Assembly (NCBI GenBank): GCA_963513935.1
Contig: OY740770.1
Coordinates: 87,145,267 to 87,209,266, forward strand
Direction: 5' to 3'
Source: Aphrophora alni
Lineage: Eukaryota > Arthropoda > Insecta > Hemiptera > Aphrophoridae
DNA: 64,000 nucleotides
Shown piece by piece: positions 13,138 to 25,590 of the stretch; the stretch's first letter is position 1, and the number at the start of each line of letters is the position of its first letter. Both the position numbers and the translations under genes were made by a program. The notes under the pieces were generated by a model. The model saw only the letters and a list, made by a program, of their open reading frames with translations. It was not told the DNA's origin and searched no databases.

Positions 13138-15796
13138 TCATACGGTTTTACTCTGTTTTAGTCTCCTTAACATAGTTGGTATTTCCTCCAACATGCTAAT
13201 AATTGCCGGGTTTTCGTAGCAATGAATTCGTTTGGCATGACTATGAGCATGCCTGGTCACCATCTCACTGACCAACTCCACTTTTAAGTCTCTGTGGAGG
13301 AAGTCATTTCTAATGTACCATGGGGCATCAACTCTTCCCCTCAGTATCCTATTTTAAAAAGTCAGAATGATTTCCATATTTGTGTTTTTCGTACTACCCC
13401 AGAGTTGAATGCCATACGTCCACACTGGCCGGAGCACATGCTTGTAGAAAAGTAACTTATTTTCAATTGAGAGTTATGAGCTTCTCCCAAGCAACCGATA
13501 CATTTTTCTAAATTTTATATTTAGTTTCTCCTTTTTCTTTTTAACAAGCTCCTTCCACCTAAGCTTAGCGTCCAATGTTATACCTAAATATTTGGCAATA
13601 TTTGAATGTGGTACTAATTGCCCATTTATTTTTACTCTCACCGTTTCAAACTTTTGATTCGTAAAATTTACATGAACTGATTTAGATTCATTGAGCATGA
13701 TTCTCCAACTTTGTGTCCAATCTCCAATTATATTAACTGTTCTTTGAAGTTTTCCCCACATCAGTAGCCATGACAGCAGTGTCATCTGCAAATGTCGCCG
13801 CAGCAGCTTCACTCAAAACCGGCATATCCCTCATGTAAAGAACATAAAAACTGGCTATAAAATACTATCCTGTGGTACACCCGCTTCAAGTGGCTTCAAT
13901 TTGGAATATGCATTATTGTATTTAATACGAAAGTATCTGTCAGCAATGTATGACCTCAACACCAGGAAGAACTCCTCAGGGAGATCCCCGTGTAATTTAT
14001 AAGTAAAGACCTGTGCTACGTCCAAGAAAACTGCTGATCACACCTCCTTATTTTCTAAGGCCCTCTCTATGATACTGGTCACTCGGCGAACCTGTTCAAT
14101 TGTTGTATCTTTTTCCTAAATCCAAAACTAGGTTAAGATACATGTTGGTTTGGGTAGGAACTAGTTTTCTTTCTTCTAAAATAGCTGCTAGTCTCTTCAA
14201 TAAAAAATTTTCAAAATGCTTTCCAATCACAGGTAACAAAGAAATCGGTGGGTATGATTTTACTTCAATTGGAAATTTATCCGGTTTTAGCAGCATTATT
14301 ACTTCTGCTACATTCCAATGAGTAGGGACATGTTTTAGTCTGAATGCACCATTGAATATATGCGGCATCTTCCTGAGTGCCCTCTTAGGTAACTCTTTAA
14401 GTATTCTTCCCGTAACAAGGTCATATCCAGGTGACTTTTTTGCATTTTTATTTTTTTAAATTTTATATTTTAGTTCTTTTAAAGTCACTTTTTATTTCTT
14501 TATCATCCTCTCTCTGCACTGGTGTAGTGTCTTCTACATCACTTTGCTTCAGCCCAGGTTTAAAAATTTCCTCCAGCTACCTCTTAAATATGTCTGCCTT
14601 CTCTCCAGCACTCTTACCCCAACTTCCATCTTCCATCTTGATTGGCGGTTGCAGATTCTTTGGCCATTTTAGGTTATTTGTTGCTTTCCATAAAGAATAA
14701 TCTGTGTCCTTAAGGGCAGTCAAAATTGCTAGATATCTTCCTACTTCTTCATTTTTAACCTGTCTAATTAAATTTTTTAATTTATTGCATAGCGCATTCA
14801 ACACATTTTTGTTTCCCGGTGTGCGCATTCTCTGCCAGGCTTTCCAAGATCTTCGTTTTTCCAAAATAAGTTCTTTTATTTGATGTGTAAATGCTACACC
14901 ATCCACAAATTTGTTCCGTACTTGAGGAGTGCTCTCCCATGCTGCTCTCTATATATTGGTATTGAATAGTTCAACTTCTTTTCCAACTGATATTCATCTT
15001 TTACTGGCACACGAAGATCTACGTATTCCTCAAGTAGCCCACGAAATAACGTCCAATTTGATTTACTAATCTATAACCTAGGGGAAGGCTCCTTTCTTAC
15101 AATCTGTTTACTGATTGTCGTAATCACAGGTGAATGATCAGACGAGAGATCGTCTTTACTCTCTACTATGACGTAATTTCTTGAAATTCCTTTGGCCACA
15201 TAGAAATCGATGACGTCTGGTAGTTTATTACCATCCGTCGGCCAGTTTGTTGGAGTACCACTTGAGAGAAAGTCACAATGCAATTTTATTCCTGCCCTGA
15301 ATAGGTCCCTACCTTTGGTATTAGTCAACCTTGAACCCCAGAACGTATTCTTAGCATTATAATCACCGCCAATGATAAAGCTTCCTCCTAAATATCTGAA
15401 TAGGTTGACGTATTCTTCTTTATTTAACTTTTGCTTGGGTGGACAATATATTGTCGATATTTTGAAGGTCCCCTTGCTCAACACTTCTACACAAATGGTT
15501 GTCATTTGCATTGTGTTCCTCTCTATTTTTGAATCAACAAAATGTTTGATAGTGTTTTTCACAAGTACAGCCGATCCACCCCTAGCTTTGCCCGACGGAT
15601 GATCAGACTGGTAGCAGCTATACCCATGCATATTTATACTCGAGCTATTACATAGGTGACTCTCCGAGATTAGACATATATCTATATTTTCCATACTTAC
15701 ATAGATTTCTAGCTCTCTCAGGTGGTTGACAAGTCCATTTGCATTCCATATTGCAATCCTGAAAGCTTCAATCATTTTTTGGTAATCGTACCACAC
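13138..15796 (-). pseudogene. ORF2 (AP endonuclease plus reverse transcriptase) of the Jockey element, broken
   Basis: This is the polyprotein that nicks the target and copies RNA by target-primed reverse transcription. The endonuclease occupies about 15,760-15,110: AIWNANGL, the catalytic-type SESHL, RGGSAVLVK, GGDYNAKNTFWGS, LPDVIDFY and SSDHSPV are all visible. After a stop at 15,071 the trace continues through a linker (14,906-14,577). The RT fingers follow at 14,368-14,096 (AEVIMLLKP, SYPPISLLPVIGKHFE). A region near 13,890 encodes EAGVPQDS and the palm signature FADDT lies at 13,778-13,792. Next come the thumb (LNESKSVHVNF, YLGITLDAKLRWK, KFRKMYRLLGRSS) and a C-terminal segment (RPVWTYGIQLWG, DAPWYIRN) ending at TGA 13,138-13,140. 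Several stops and frame changes separate these blocks. All catalytic blocks are recognisable, so decay is moderate. Confidence 0.9.
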
Positions 15797-15820
15797 TTGA
15801 TAAGTTATCCATACCGGATT

Positions 15821-17442
15821 TCATAGCTGCCAGTGTTTGAAAAATTTGCTTATAAATATACTCCTGTTTAGTAAATTTATGAAATATTTTTTGATAGATT
15901 CTTTCTGCTCCTCCCTCCCCTTATGTAAGGAGTCCAGTTTATTTAGAACCTGCTGCAGTACTTGATCATCATTGTACTTTATGAACTTTGTTTGTGGTTT
16001 CTTCACTGCTACAGCGTAAGATTTGCTTTTTGGTTTGGTATTCTTGTCATCTTCCGAGATCTGGGATGGTTTCTAATATACCACAGGTCCACTCTCTATT
16101 ACCTGACAATTTGGGATTGTAGTACTTTTAGTATCATTTTTCTTTCCGAGATTTCTGATCTTTTGCAGCTCCTTAGTAACAACACACCCTCTGTAGTTGG
16201 TTGGGTGCCGCTCCTTGCAGTTTACACAGGTTGGAGGTTCACTGTAAAAAAGTTTACCAGTGCATTTAACACACGAAGGATCGCAAGCACAATACTTGTG
16301 AGTATGATTAAATCCCTGACACCTTTTGCATTGCGGGATCAGCTATGAGGTTTTTTTAGGGGTTCAATCTTTACTTTCATATTCAAAATTCCTCTTATAC
16401 TAAATATATTTTTTTAAAATTTTCCCCTTGATCAAAAATGAGAATAAATAGCGGAAGTACAGTTAAATAAATTCTAAGTACAGTTTAGTTTGCATCTCCT
16501 TGTGTTTTCTATCTACTTTCAGTATGTTTACTGCACCAGTAATTTTGAAACCCTTCTCCCGCAAGTCCGCAAAGATGACCTCTTTTTCACAGGTCGAGTG
16601 CAATCCTCTAGCCATTACTTTCAAAGGTCGGCAGTTTTTGTTTTCATAGATATACCATTAAACTTTCTCTTTGGACAGTTTATTAAGGAGTCCGAATTCA
16701 GCATCAGTAACCTCCATGCATTGTTACTTAATGCCACAACTCTGTACTTACTACTTGCGACTGATGACATCGGATGTTGAATGTCTGAAAAGGTAGGCAC
16801 ACCTACAACATTAATTGGTGGAGGTGGTACTTCCTTTATCCTTCCTCCCAGTTCTTTATTTGTTACATGATCTTGCAGCATGTCCTTCTTATTACTTGTG
16901 GACTGATATACTACAAGAGTGGTCCCTGTTAAAGCCTCCGGAGAAAATTCTGCTTTCCGTTTTTTAGCTATTCTTTTGTTTCTTTTTAAATTCCAGTCTG
17001 TTTCTCTTTCGAGTTCTTCTTCATCAGTTTCATAGGCAGTTAAAGCCCCATTAGTGCTCTCCGCCACCACCTTTCTTTCAGTGGACTGCTGTCTTTTACC
17101 AAGAGCTGTTTTCAACTCCACATTCTCTTGGGTTAGTCTCAAAACCTGTGTTTGGGGCTGAAGCAACATTTCCTCCATTTCATTAAGCTTTTTTCTTTTC
17201 CATTGATTTTTGTACCATCCTTTATAACAACTACTTCGTTCCTTTTTTCTATATTTTTTCAGTAGTCTACCAGACACTCTTGGTGGTTTTCTTTCCAGTG
17301 CTGTTCCTTTTTTGAATGGGTTTTGATTTAACGATAGTTGGTCCTCCCCAGAATCCATAGGACCGACCTCCATGTTGGGGGGTGGATTTTCCAGAGTATC
17401 TGGTCTGCCACCTGGGGTAATACTTCCGTGTGTTTTATCCAT
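15821..17442 (-). pseudogene. ORF1 (gag-like nucleic-acid-binding protein) of the Jockey element, broken
   Basis: The protein would coat the element RNA and chaperone it to the target. It starts MDKTHGSITPGG at 17,442 and stays open to about 16,621, including a basic, Lys/Glu-rich, probably coiled region. A frameshift then moves to a frame with LKVMARGLH, the start of the PRE_C2HC region that precedes the knuckles in Jockey/HeT-A-type gags. A stop follows near 16,468 and the frame is lost for about 100 bases. It recovers at about 16,340 with CKRCQGFNHTHKYC, CVKC, CVNCKERHP and NYRGC, which are consecutive CCHC zinc knuckles. A further in-frame stop lies near 16,075 and the coding trace ends HWQL at 15,821. 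Three or more lesions make it non-functional. Assignment to a LINE gag is firm. Confidence 0.85.
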
Positions 17443-17705
17443 CGCATTGTCAAATTGATGAGAAGGCGGAATAGAGCTCCGAAAGAAGAAACAAGAGTAG
17501 ATTAGAGACCCCTAGCCTTCGGAAACCTAACAGCGTCGGGGTCGGAAAAAAGGCCTAGTACCCAATACGAAAGAAGAAAGAGAAGGGATCTCACTCAAGA
17601 CAAGTTGAAGTGAGATGAGATCCAGCTCGGGAACCCCGGGTTCGCCAAACCCGAACTCACAAGGAGTGAGCCCCTGAGGTGAAGAGCAAAGTGATACAAC
17701 ATCCA

Positions 17706-19884
17706 ATGAACCTTCTGGTTAATAACGATAAGAAATAAGTAATCTCCCAAACATTAAAAACACTAACATAATTAATAAAGCCTTATGTACATTTCAGAAA
17801 CATATCTACCATCCTCAGAGGGATATAAATCAATACTATCTCCGATAAAAACTTTTTAATATGTACAAATCTATCAGGTTTATTAAATACTAGCAAACGA
17901 TAATAATATAATGATATACATAATCATCACGAGGCTTAGAAAGCCTGTGTAACTCTTTTAAGCAAATTTTCTCTACTGGGTAAAAAACATCGATCTCTCA
18001 ATACAATTTAACATTTCCTATTAGGCCAAAAAAAAACCAATTTGGATATTGTATTAAGTGGATCTGCTTGTATTATGGGTTGGGTAGATAGCACAATGAC
18101 GCTCATTAACTTCGTTTCAAAAGCTGATGATGGTCGAGAGAGGTCTTCTGGCTTAAAACAAATTCCAGACTATCTAGTTTTAGTATGGGTGCCTAGTTTT
18201 GGAGTACAGGGGTTGACAACCTACACAACATCTTTTCGTAAACCTAAACAAGATAGTAATTGTTTCCATAATATTCAGTCTACTACTCATTTGCTTTATT
18301 TATGAAAGTAGTCACTTGCATAGCTATCTTAGGGAAGGCGTTGCCAGTATCTAGATTAGAATGAATATCAGATTGGAAGAGGGGGCTGTTTAAAATAAAG
18401 GCGTCGACGATCTCTTCTCACAGTCAAAAAAAAAATATATAATGTCAGGTTCATCATAAAATGTGGCCTAAGTTTCATACTGTTAGGCCTATATTTTTAA
18501 TATAATTTTAAAAATTTTTATATATTTTTAAAATCTAGAAGACATTCAGCTTTATATTCTACCTTAATAAATGATCGATAGAATGCATTGTAAGTCTTTA
18601 AATAAATAAGATAGTTTCTCTATTTCAATCCTGACACTCTGACATCTTTGCCCGGATGGTTGCAATATACGCGTTATCATCTTCTGAAGATGGTTCCGAC
18701 CACAAATAGTTTCAAAGTAAACCATTTTATTATAATATTTTGTTCATAAAAAAAGTCCAAGCAAAAGCTCAGAACTTTTAGGAGACCAAAGAACAATACC
18801 GGCGTTAAAAATCATTTAGTTTGGAAATGTGTAACTGAGGGCACAGAGACCTGTGAGATTGACATGGCAGGCAAGTGACTATAACTTAATAGATAAATAA
18901 TTCGCTCTTTTTAATGTTTTAAATTTGTGGGGAAAACATATATCTATGAGGTTTACAAACGCCCTAAATCAAGGAACAATTAAACACACAATTTTCCACA
19001 ATAAATCCTTTATATGTTCAAGATAAAATTTCAATGACTAAGCCATCATTCCGAATTATTATATGTACACAAACCTTTTTGGCGGTGAACAACAATACAG
19101 AGTCAAGAAGTTTAATGTACGTGAACAATTCAGGATGATGATTTAGTCATTGCAAAGTCGTATTGAACAAATAAAGTATTTATTGTGGAAAATTTGTATT
19201 TGTTTCACACCACGCGTTCACGTTTGAGTAAAACTCAAACTTAATCGACAAAATGATTTTGGTTGATGTGACCAACAAATTCTACAAACCACTTATATAA
19301 AATGTTATTTCTATAAATTCCGTGTAAATTGCCCTCTCTTAGTAATTTTATTATCGCCAATGTTATGCATTATTTCATTTTTGAATAAAATGTATTTAGA
19401 ACGAAATTATTTCTTAATTCTGATGCAAGAAAAACCTAATAACACACTTCAAACTGTCTAACAATGGACTAGTTTAGACGTTGCACTCAAGACCAAGGCA
19501 CTTCCAAAGTTTCGCACAAAGGTCCGAGGCTATCTCGACCTTTATAATGTGAATAATTCAAATTTAAAAAAAATAAATAAGAGTGTATCATCAGGAATAC
19601 AATCATACTGGTATGTGGGAATTAATTTCAAGTATCTTAACACGCACTATGTTTTATTCAACAGTCACTATTGTATTGGCAGTTTGATTGAACATATTGT
19701 ACATATTATACATAACACATGAATATTGCACCCATTAAAAATCAAAACACAGTTATGTAGCACCTTGTTCAACATAAACCATAAAATCTTACAAAAGATA
19801 GTTGAAACTGTATAGACGTAATTTCCATAATGCCTTGCAACTTGGTTTAACACGTCAAGCAGTCGTCAAGCAGCCGTTTCTGTA
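17706..19884. other. AT-rich DNA, nothing firm
   Basis: An 88-codon open frame at 18,042-18,305 has slightly higher GC but resembles nothing I know. A 12-bp perfect palindrome (atcttctgaagat, near 18,680) is present. No exon with convincing splice sites was seen. Confidence 0.35.
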
Positions 19885-19902
19885 TATTTATACCATCGTC
19901 AT
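19876..19902 (-). ncRNA. Degenerate hammerhead-like motif at the PLE edge
   Basis: On the - strand: TGACGA, then TG, a GTATA/TATAC hairpin, then AGAAACGG. This follows the hammerhead order (CUGANGA, stem II, GAAA), but the base before TGACGA is A instead of the required C. It lies in the downstream repeat of the PLE relic, where hammerheads are known to occur in this element class. It is unlikely to be active. Confidence 0.3.
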
Positions 19903-20552
19903 ATGACGAATATAATTACACACACTGAACATTATTATTCATTGCAAAAAACAAATAAACATAATTAATCAATATACACATTGCGGCCAGATGCTAGACT
20001 TACTGTAGTCAACTTACTACTTACTGAGCTAGTCCCTGAACTAGATAGATGTTAATAATTTTTGTTGTTGTTGTCTATAATAGCTAGAGTATTAAATAAA
20101 CTTTTAGATGCTAAATTTATACTATCTTTTAATAAATTACCAGGGTTGGTTTTGAAATGTTTGTAAATGTGGTAGGCTACTCCTCTAATATATCCATGGT
20201 TCTACATTTATTTAGTATATGTAAAACTTCGAAATTTGTCAATGTCTGTGTAGTTACGATGTTGGTTTAAGAGGTTTTCGGTATCTCTGAAGATAACTTT
20301 GGATATGTTCTTATTCGGTAAATGTTCTTTGAACCTTATTATAAAAATTATTACAGTTTAACCAATATACTCTTTATTACAGTTATCACAAAGTTTGTAC
20401 AGTCAACTGTAAACATTTTTTTACTACAGACTTTAAGTTGCACTTTAGTACCAATTATATGTATTAATTATTTTTATTTGTTTTGTTTTTTCAATTAATT
20501 AATGTTCATTCTGTGTAATTGTGTTCATCATTGGATGATGGTAAAAGTTTTA
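19885..20552 (-). mobile_element. Penelope-like element relic: GIY-YIG domain between inverted repeats
   Basis: PLEs are retroelements with an RT and, in most, a C-terminal GIY-YIG endonuclease; their terminal repeats may be direct or inverted. On the - strand (about 20,420 to 20,040) the trace shows YKLCDNCNKEYIG followed by a stop and RFKEH. Another frame then gives FEVLHILNKCRTMDILEE, and the first frame resumes with YHIYKHFKTNPGNLL. These are the GIY-YIG hallmarks and the following PLE-specific region. Two related blocks of about 95 bp flank it in opposite orientation: 19,885-19,980 and 20,455-20,552. They share, allowing for orientation, 'aattacac', 'tgaacatta', 'aaaaaacaaa' and 'ataattaat'. 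The RT is missing. At least two frameshifts or stops are present. Confidence 0.7.
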
Positions 20553-22931
20553 AATAAACAGCTATTATGATATAATAAATTCCTGAATAACAACTGCTTG
20601 ACATAAATTAAATAATATGCACTCTATGCACAGTATTGATAGTACGAAACGAAAACGTGTGTGATGTTTGTATATGAAAATAAATAACACACCTTGTAGA
20701 TTTTTAACGCGGTCACTTATAGTGTGTAGGGTGTGTGAATCATGAGATAATATAGCACGGCCTACACTTTTCTTCGTGTAGTTTTGAGTTAGATACCTCT
20801 GTTTAATCGTTAATACCATGTCTCTTTTGACCCTCACTTGTTCTCTTCAGTCTCTAATGATATTAGAATATTGGAGGGCTATGAGTCTCTTGTTTTTCTT
20901 CCTCTTTGAAGTCGATTATGATTGATAAATTTTGTGCCTGAAAAAAAATCGAGCCAAGTAGAAAAATCAAAGGATATCATATTTGGTTCAAAAATCATAA
21001 TTTAAATTGAGAAAATACCTACATAAAAAACAGTTAACAAAATGTTGACACTACCAAAATTGTCAAATATGTTAGTACACAATCTCGCCAGATAAAATAG
21101 TAATACAGTACTTATAAAAGAATTACATTTCAAATTAAAATTATCCTTCTAGATTTAAGATGAATTTGGTTGCAGTTAGTTCACCAAGATTACCAATTAC
21201 AAGCCCAGAGTGGAAGTTATGATAAAAACCCTTAGATAAGATTAATATGCTGAGTTGAAACCAGTTCAAAGCAGATAATTTTAATTTGTTTTGATATTTT
21301 CGAAACGTATAAAGTTTACTCAGTGTTTCCTATACATTTTGAAGTTAACCTATTTTGATATTATTTTCTTTGTAGTGTACATGTAGTGCCTAATCCCATC
21401 TAACTTTTCAATAATAGTTTTTGGTTTCAAATGCGTAGTCTTACTCCATGTATTCCTTCTATGTCTTTCATTCAGCTAGTCATAGTTTCTAACATCGGCC
21501 AAAGTTCGAATCTTACATGATCAATTTTGGAGTTTATAAGGTTTGATCTATCGACAGGTATTTTTATATATACAAATAATTGAATATGTAATAATCATTA
21601 AGAGATTTGATTTGGTTTGACAAAAAAATATATGTATGTTTTTAACGACCACCATTTTGAAACACTTGACTATGTTGGTTAACAAACACAGCCATGATTT
21701 GAATGAGTTCAATTTTCTACCAAGATTTTATAAATTCAGATATTTTCTATACTATATTGTTCATCTAACTTAACCTAACTCACCTTAACCTAACCTTACC
21801 AAACCTAATTCCACTTCACGAGGTGAATATAATAATCCGTAATATTTCTTTTCAGAGAGTAAAAAACAAAACACTAGGAATATCAGATTTTTCATCAGAT
21901 TATTCTAAAGCGGTCATTTAAGAATTGCTTCACGTTTTATATTGGTATTGGATAATCTTTTAAGCTTTTTATGTAAGAAACAAAAAGCAAAATCGTGAAA
22001 CTAGTTATTGCCATTTTATTCCTGAAAACACCAACTACCGATACCAGAAAATGTCCGACTGAAGTACTACGATCACTAATATGGCACCACTTTTTGTATA
22101 CGACATGTAATATATCTCTAAATTTTAATTAATTTGTAAAGATTAGGATAGATTTATACAAAAGAAGATTAAAACTTGGTAGAATATGAATTAGAAACAT
22201 TCAAACAAAATTCGAAATATAACTCTACCTTGACAAGATATTGTGTATAATTAGGTAATACAGGCTATTGTAGAATTTACAAGTAAAACGAAACTTCCAA
22301 TTACCGTATTAAACGGTAGCTATTTTGGTATTAAAAGATCTTTAATTTTCTAATACCAAACCTAACTTACCCAACAAGCAAATCTATCTAAATTTCCTGC
22401 TACTAGATCAATTATTATAGACCTTTTGTGGTCACAATTGTTAGGGCTTTTAACAATAACTCTCTTGGTGTTATAGTAGAAAACATATATTACGTTTATC
22501 ATTAGACGCAGATTGTTATGCTACTTCAATAACCTGTTGTGGAATATAGGGGAAACATTATTCCAAAAAAAAAACTTTGAAGACTCCCTATTTTCAAATT
22601 AACCAAGCCTATTTCGTTAACCAATATACTTTTCTAAGCTATTTGAAAAGTATATTTGCTTTAAAACTGAAATAATTAGCTTGCTGGAGTTTTGAAATAC
22701 ACACATAAGTTACACTCTCCCTCTCGTATGTGTGTATGTGACTGCTCTACTTTAACTAACACTCCAAACGTGCAGTGGTAAATTAAGATCGATGTTCATT
22801 TGATGGTACCAAGGTACCAACTTATGTTCATCTATAATTCCAAAACTTCCGAAGGAAATTGGCTATCAACACAATTTTTTTTTTACGTTGTACTATCTGA
22901 ACTAATTCATTTCAGAGAGCGTAATTCCGAA
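20553..22931. other. AT-rich DNA, nothing firm apart from a telomere-like patch
   Basis: No exon or element recognised. A 90-codon open frame on the - strand (20,565-20,837) has no known resemblance, although it sits just upstream of the PLE relic and could be part of the same insertion. Confidence 0.3.
21769..21808. repeat. Degenerate CCTAA (insect telomere-type) repeats
   Basis: The stretch reads as irregular copies of 'taacctaac', 'ccttaacctaacc' and 'aaacctaa'. The insect telomere unit is TTAGG (CCTAA on this strand). About four near units over 40 bp may be an interstitial scar or simple-sequence drift. Confidence 0.35.
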
Positions 22932-22953
22932 ACACACACACACACACACACAC
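22932..22953. repeat. (AC)n microsatellite, about 11 units
   Basis: Uninterrupted AC dinucleotides follow 'ccgaa' and end at 'cgtgcatt'. Confidence 0.9.
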
Positions 22954-25289
22954 GTGCATTGTGTTAAAATGACAGGAATAGAAATTGTAGCTTTATCTTT
23001 GATTTTTCTAAGTTTATTAATTTTTGTAAAAGTTCATTGACCAAATCTCAAGATTATTATTTTCCTCATTCCAACCATTTCTCTCTCGGTATAGAGTGAG
23101 AATATGAAAGGAACTATTCAGAAATTCCTGAAGTTGTTTCCTGAACAGTTTTTCTTTTGATTGACAGATCAATTGGGCACTGAAAAGAACCTGGTGAAAC
23201 GTCAAGGCGTAATGAAATTCAACAAAAACCTGAACAATAGCGTCAAGCAATCTAAGAACCAATCAGGACAGCAGATTACAGCTTTCATTTCTGTAATTTA
23301 TCTTTATTACTCTAATAAAATTTAGATACTTGAAATAAAAGTTATGTGTAATTAATTGTGATTTTAAATTGGCGTTTGTTCTTTTGGATCAAAACCAATG
23401 ACATACAGTCTCAATTTGTGGTGTTATTATAAGGGTTCAGTGACAGGTTTAATTTTATTTAATAAACTCATTGTGAATAACTGGAGTTTTAGCTAAAATC
23501 TGAACGACATGCTCGGAAAGCCTATGGATTGAACGGATTGCAACATTGGGATACCTATAATCCTAGACTTATGAATATTAACCTAACTTACTTTAAAACA
23601 CAACAATTTCTAAAGTCAATTGTTTTAAAATGGTAAAATGTTACGTCGCTCATTGTTAATAAAGATAAATCATAGTTATTAGCGGAAATTACGTCTTCCT
23701 GTCAATTATTTATCACAGACCGAATTATTTAATTTAGTCCCTAAGCCAAAATCCGATTGAGGACATGCCTCAATGTGAGAACCCATGGATGAAGTTTATA
23801 TTAAAATCATAAAATCCCTTATTATCTGTAAAACTTGTTATTAAACTGGAAACTATTTGGACACATGCACAAATTTATAAGTAACAAGTATTCACTCACT
23901 TCACTTTCACTTAAATTGCTATTAGATAACCACTCTTTTATCATATTTATAGTTTCAACAATGGAACACGTGGATAAAGAAACACAAAATCAAACGAAAC
24001 TAAGTATTCACTAAGGCTCAATTCAATGTTTTGTACTATTTTCACAAACTCATAAGTGTTCATCACGGCAAACCATTTTGACCATTTTAACCATTTTGAA
24101 ATTAAATAAGTTGGCGAGTTAACTTCTGACACTATAGGCCGCATTATCTTTCCTTCTTTATGGATTTCAGAGACTAGACCACGAGATGTTAACCAATAAA
24201 GTACATAGCAAAACAAGTTTATTTTTGTAATTATTTAACCGCTTGGATAAACAAGTGGGAGTGACGCTTGAAAACTTGCTCTCAGTCATCAAAAATAAAA
24301 TGTATGTGGATACAAAATTTATGCAAGTTCACAATAAAATTATTTACTGTATATCGAAGCAACCCTAACAAATCTTTACGAAATGAAGTTTTAAGTGGAT
24401 TAGTGACTTAATATATTAAATCAATAAAAATTATCAATAAAGAAAAGTGAATGGTGTGTGAATTGAAACTTAAAGTGTTAAAAAACCGAAAGTCAAAGAA
24501 TTATGTAAGTAGTTTGTAAATTCAAATATATATAAGAAGATCTCACTTAATTTAACACTAAAAAATGAACTTAAAATCAAACTAATGCCAATAAGGTATT
24601 TTATTATGACCAAATCATAACCAAAAAAAAAATCTAAAATGAACTTAAAATCAAATAAATATCAATCAAATCAAATCAGATTCATAATACTTAAAATAAA
24701 CCAAATGGTAAGTTATTGTAATAGATAGAATGAATTAAATATTGAACGTTTTTTAAATTTTGAATTAAGTGATATAAGGATCTTAAGATACCTCCACAAA
24801 AGTTTTAAAGGTGCTAGAAAATCTGCAATAAAATAAAAAATAAAATAGAATTTATAATTCTACATACACGAATATTATCAGAATGTTTCATTCTGAATAG
24901 TAAGAAAGCAATTTTATATTAAATTTTAAGTTTGACTCTAGTGGATCTGATATCAAACATAGGTCTTCTCTTTGTGTTGGAATATCTAAATGGTTAAGTA
25001 TTTGTAACTGCATGGAAGCGAGGGATTTTGTGTCTTGAGGCACTGGTTTTCAAAAAGCACATCAGTCCATGTAGTATGAGATATTGCTTTCAGTCTAATT
25101 GCAGAGGCTGATCCTCGATGATATTAGTACGTTGTATATAGTTACAGGTCTGCTATTAGTGTAGTTTTTACCGGTCCAATTATTATGAGCCTAGGAACAC
25201 TATTTTTAAGTTTCTCTAGTTCATTTATATTGGAATTTTCACCTTAAAATTTTATTAGGACTTCACTAAAGAATGTCAGTACAGATCAA
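22954..25289. other. AT-rich DNA, nothing firm
   Basis: One + frame (23,104-23,325) reads 74 codons with a single TGA at 23,158-23,160 but matches no family I know. The remainder has low complexity with many AAATC/AATCAAAT phrases near 24,540-24,700. The 24,950-25,289 part may be the 3' continuation of the LINE relic that follows, as it is on the same side, but nothing specific can be read. Confidence 0.3.
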
Positions 25290-25590
25290 ACGTAAGTTTA
25301 AGAAGTAGAATTCCCCCCTATTACTCCTGCTAATCTTTTTTGACGAGTCTCAAGCGATTGTCTACTTCCAATTAGGTTTATTATCCAATTACACTCCTAG
25401 ATATTAGGACATTCACTTTTAGGCTGATTTTGGCTATTTAAACTTAGTGAATACGATCATAATTTCTGTATCTAAGTAAGAAAAATTGACATGAAGTGTT
25501 TGTGCTATTGTTCTCCAGCGCCCATTCACGCATTTGGGTAAGAAATATTCAACATTTCTTATACCAACTAATTTTCCTCCCTTTATTCCG
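25290..25590 (-). pseudogene. Old LINE reverse-transcriptase relic (palm/thumb boundary)
   Basis: One - strand frame gives TLHVNFSYLDTEIMIVFTKF, comparable to the 'vN..KTE.mvFt' block that follows the RT active site in Jockey/R1/I-type LINEs. After three stops it gives YLGV (25,392-25,403), a stop, LDNKPNWK, a stop, TIA, a stop and DSSKKI. This reproduces the conserved YLGVtLDskLnWk..I....kki thumb motif of LINE RTs, with four stop codons. The palm active site itself is not readable. It is clearly older than the Jockey element at 13-17 kb and not a copy of it. Confidence 0.6.

Larger units (their letters stand above)
12880..17705 (-). mobile_element. Jockey-clade non-LTR retrotransposon (LINE), near full length, inactivated
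   Basis: Reading right to left, the element has a 5' UTR (17,443 to about 17,705) that is distinctly GC-rich and contains a small palindrome around 'cccgggttcgccaaacccg'. It continues with ORF1 (gag-like, zinc knuckles), ORF2 (endonuclease plus reverse transcriptase) and a 3' UTR of about 250 bp. A short T run on the + strand (12,880-12,886) may mark the A tail. ORF1/ORF2 layout, PRE_C2HC-type region, CCHC knuckles and the AP-endonuclease/RT order identify the Jockey group. Length of about 4.8 kb fits. Both ORFs carry several stops and frameshifts, so it cannot move by itself. Exact ends and target-site duplication were not resolved. Confidence 0.9.

Noticed and set aside
14100..16780. Several + strand open frames across the Jockey element
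   Set aside because: They are shadows of the - strand gag and pol genes.
18042..18305. 88-codon open frame (+)
   Set aside because: No recognisable motif; could be repeat debris; insufficient to call a gene.
20565..20837. 90-codon open frame (-) upstream of the PLE relic
   Set aside because: It does not show RT motifs, so it cannot be assigned to the PLE.
21769..21808. True interstitial telomere
   Set aside because: Too short and irregular; kept only as a degenerate CCTAA-like patch.
23104..23325. 74-codon + frame with one TGA, and its 81-codon - strand counterpart
   Set aside because: Neither strand resembles a known protein and no exon signals are convincing.
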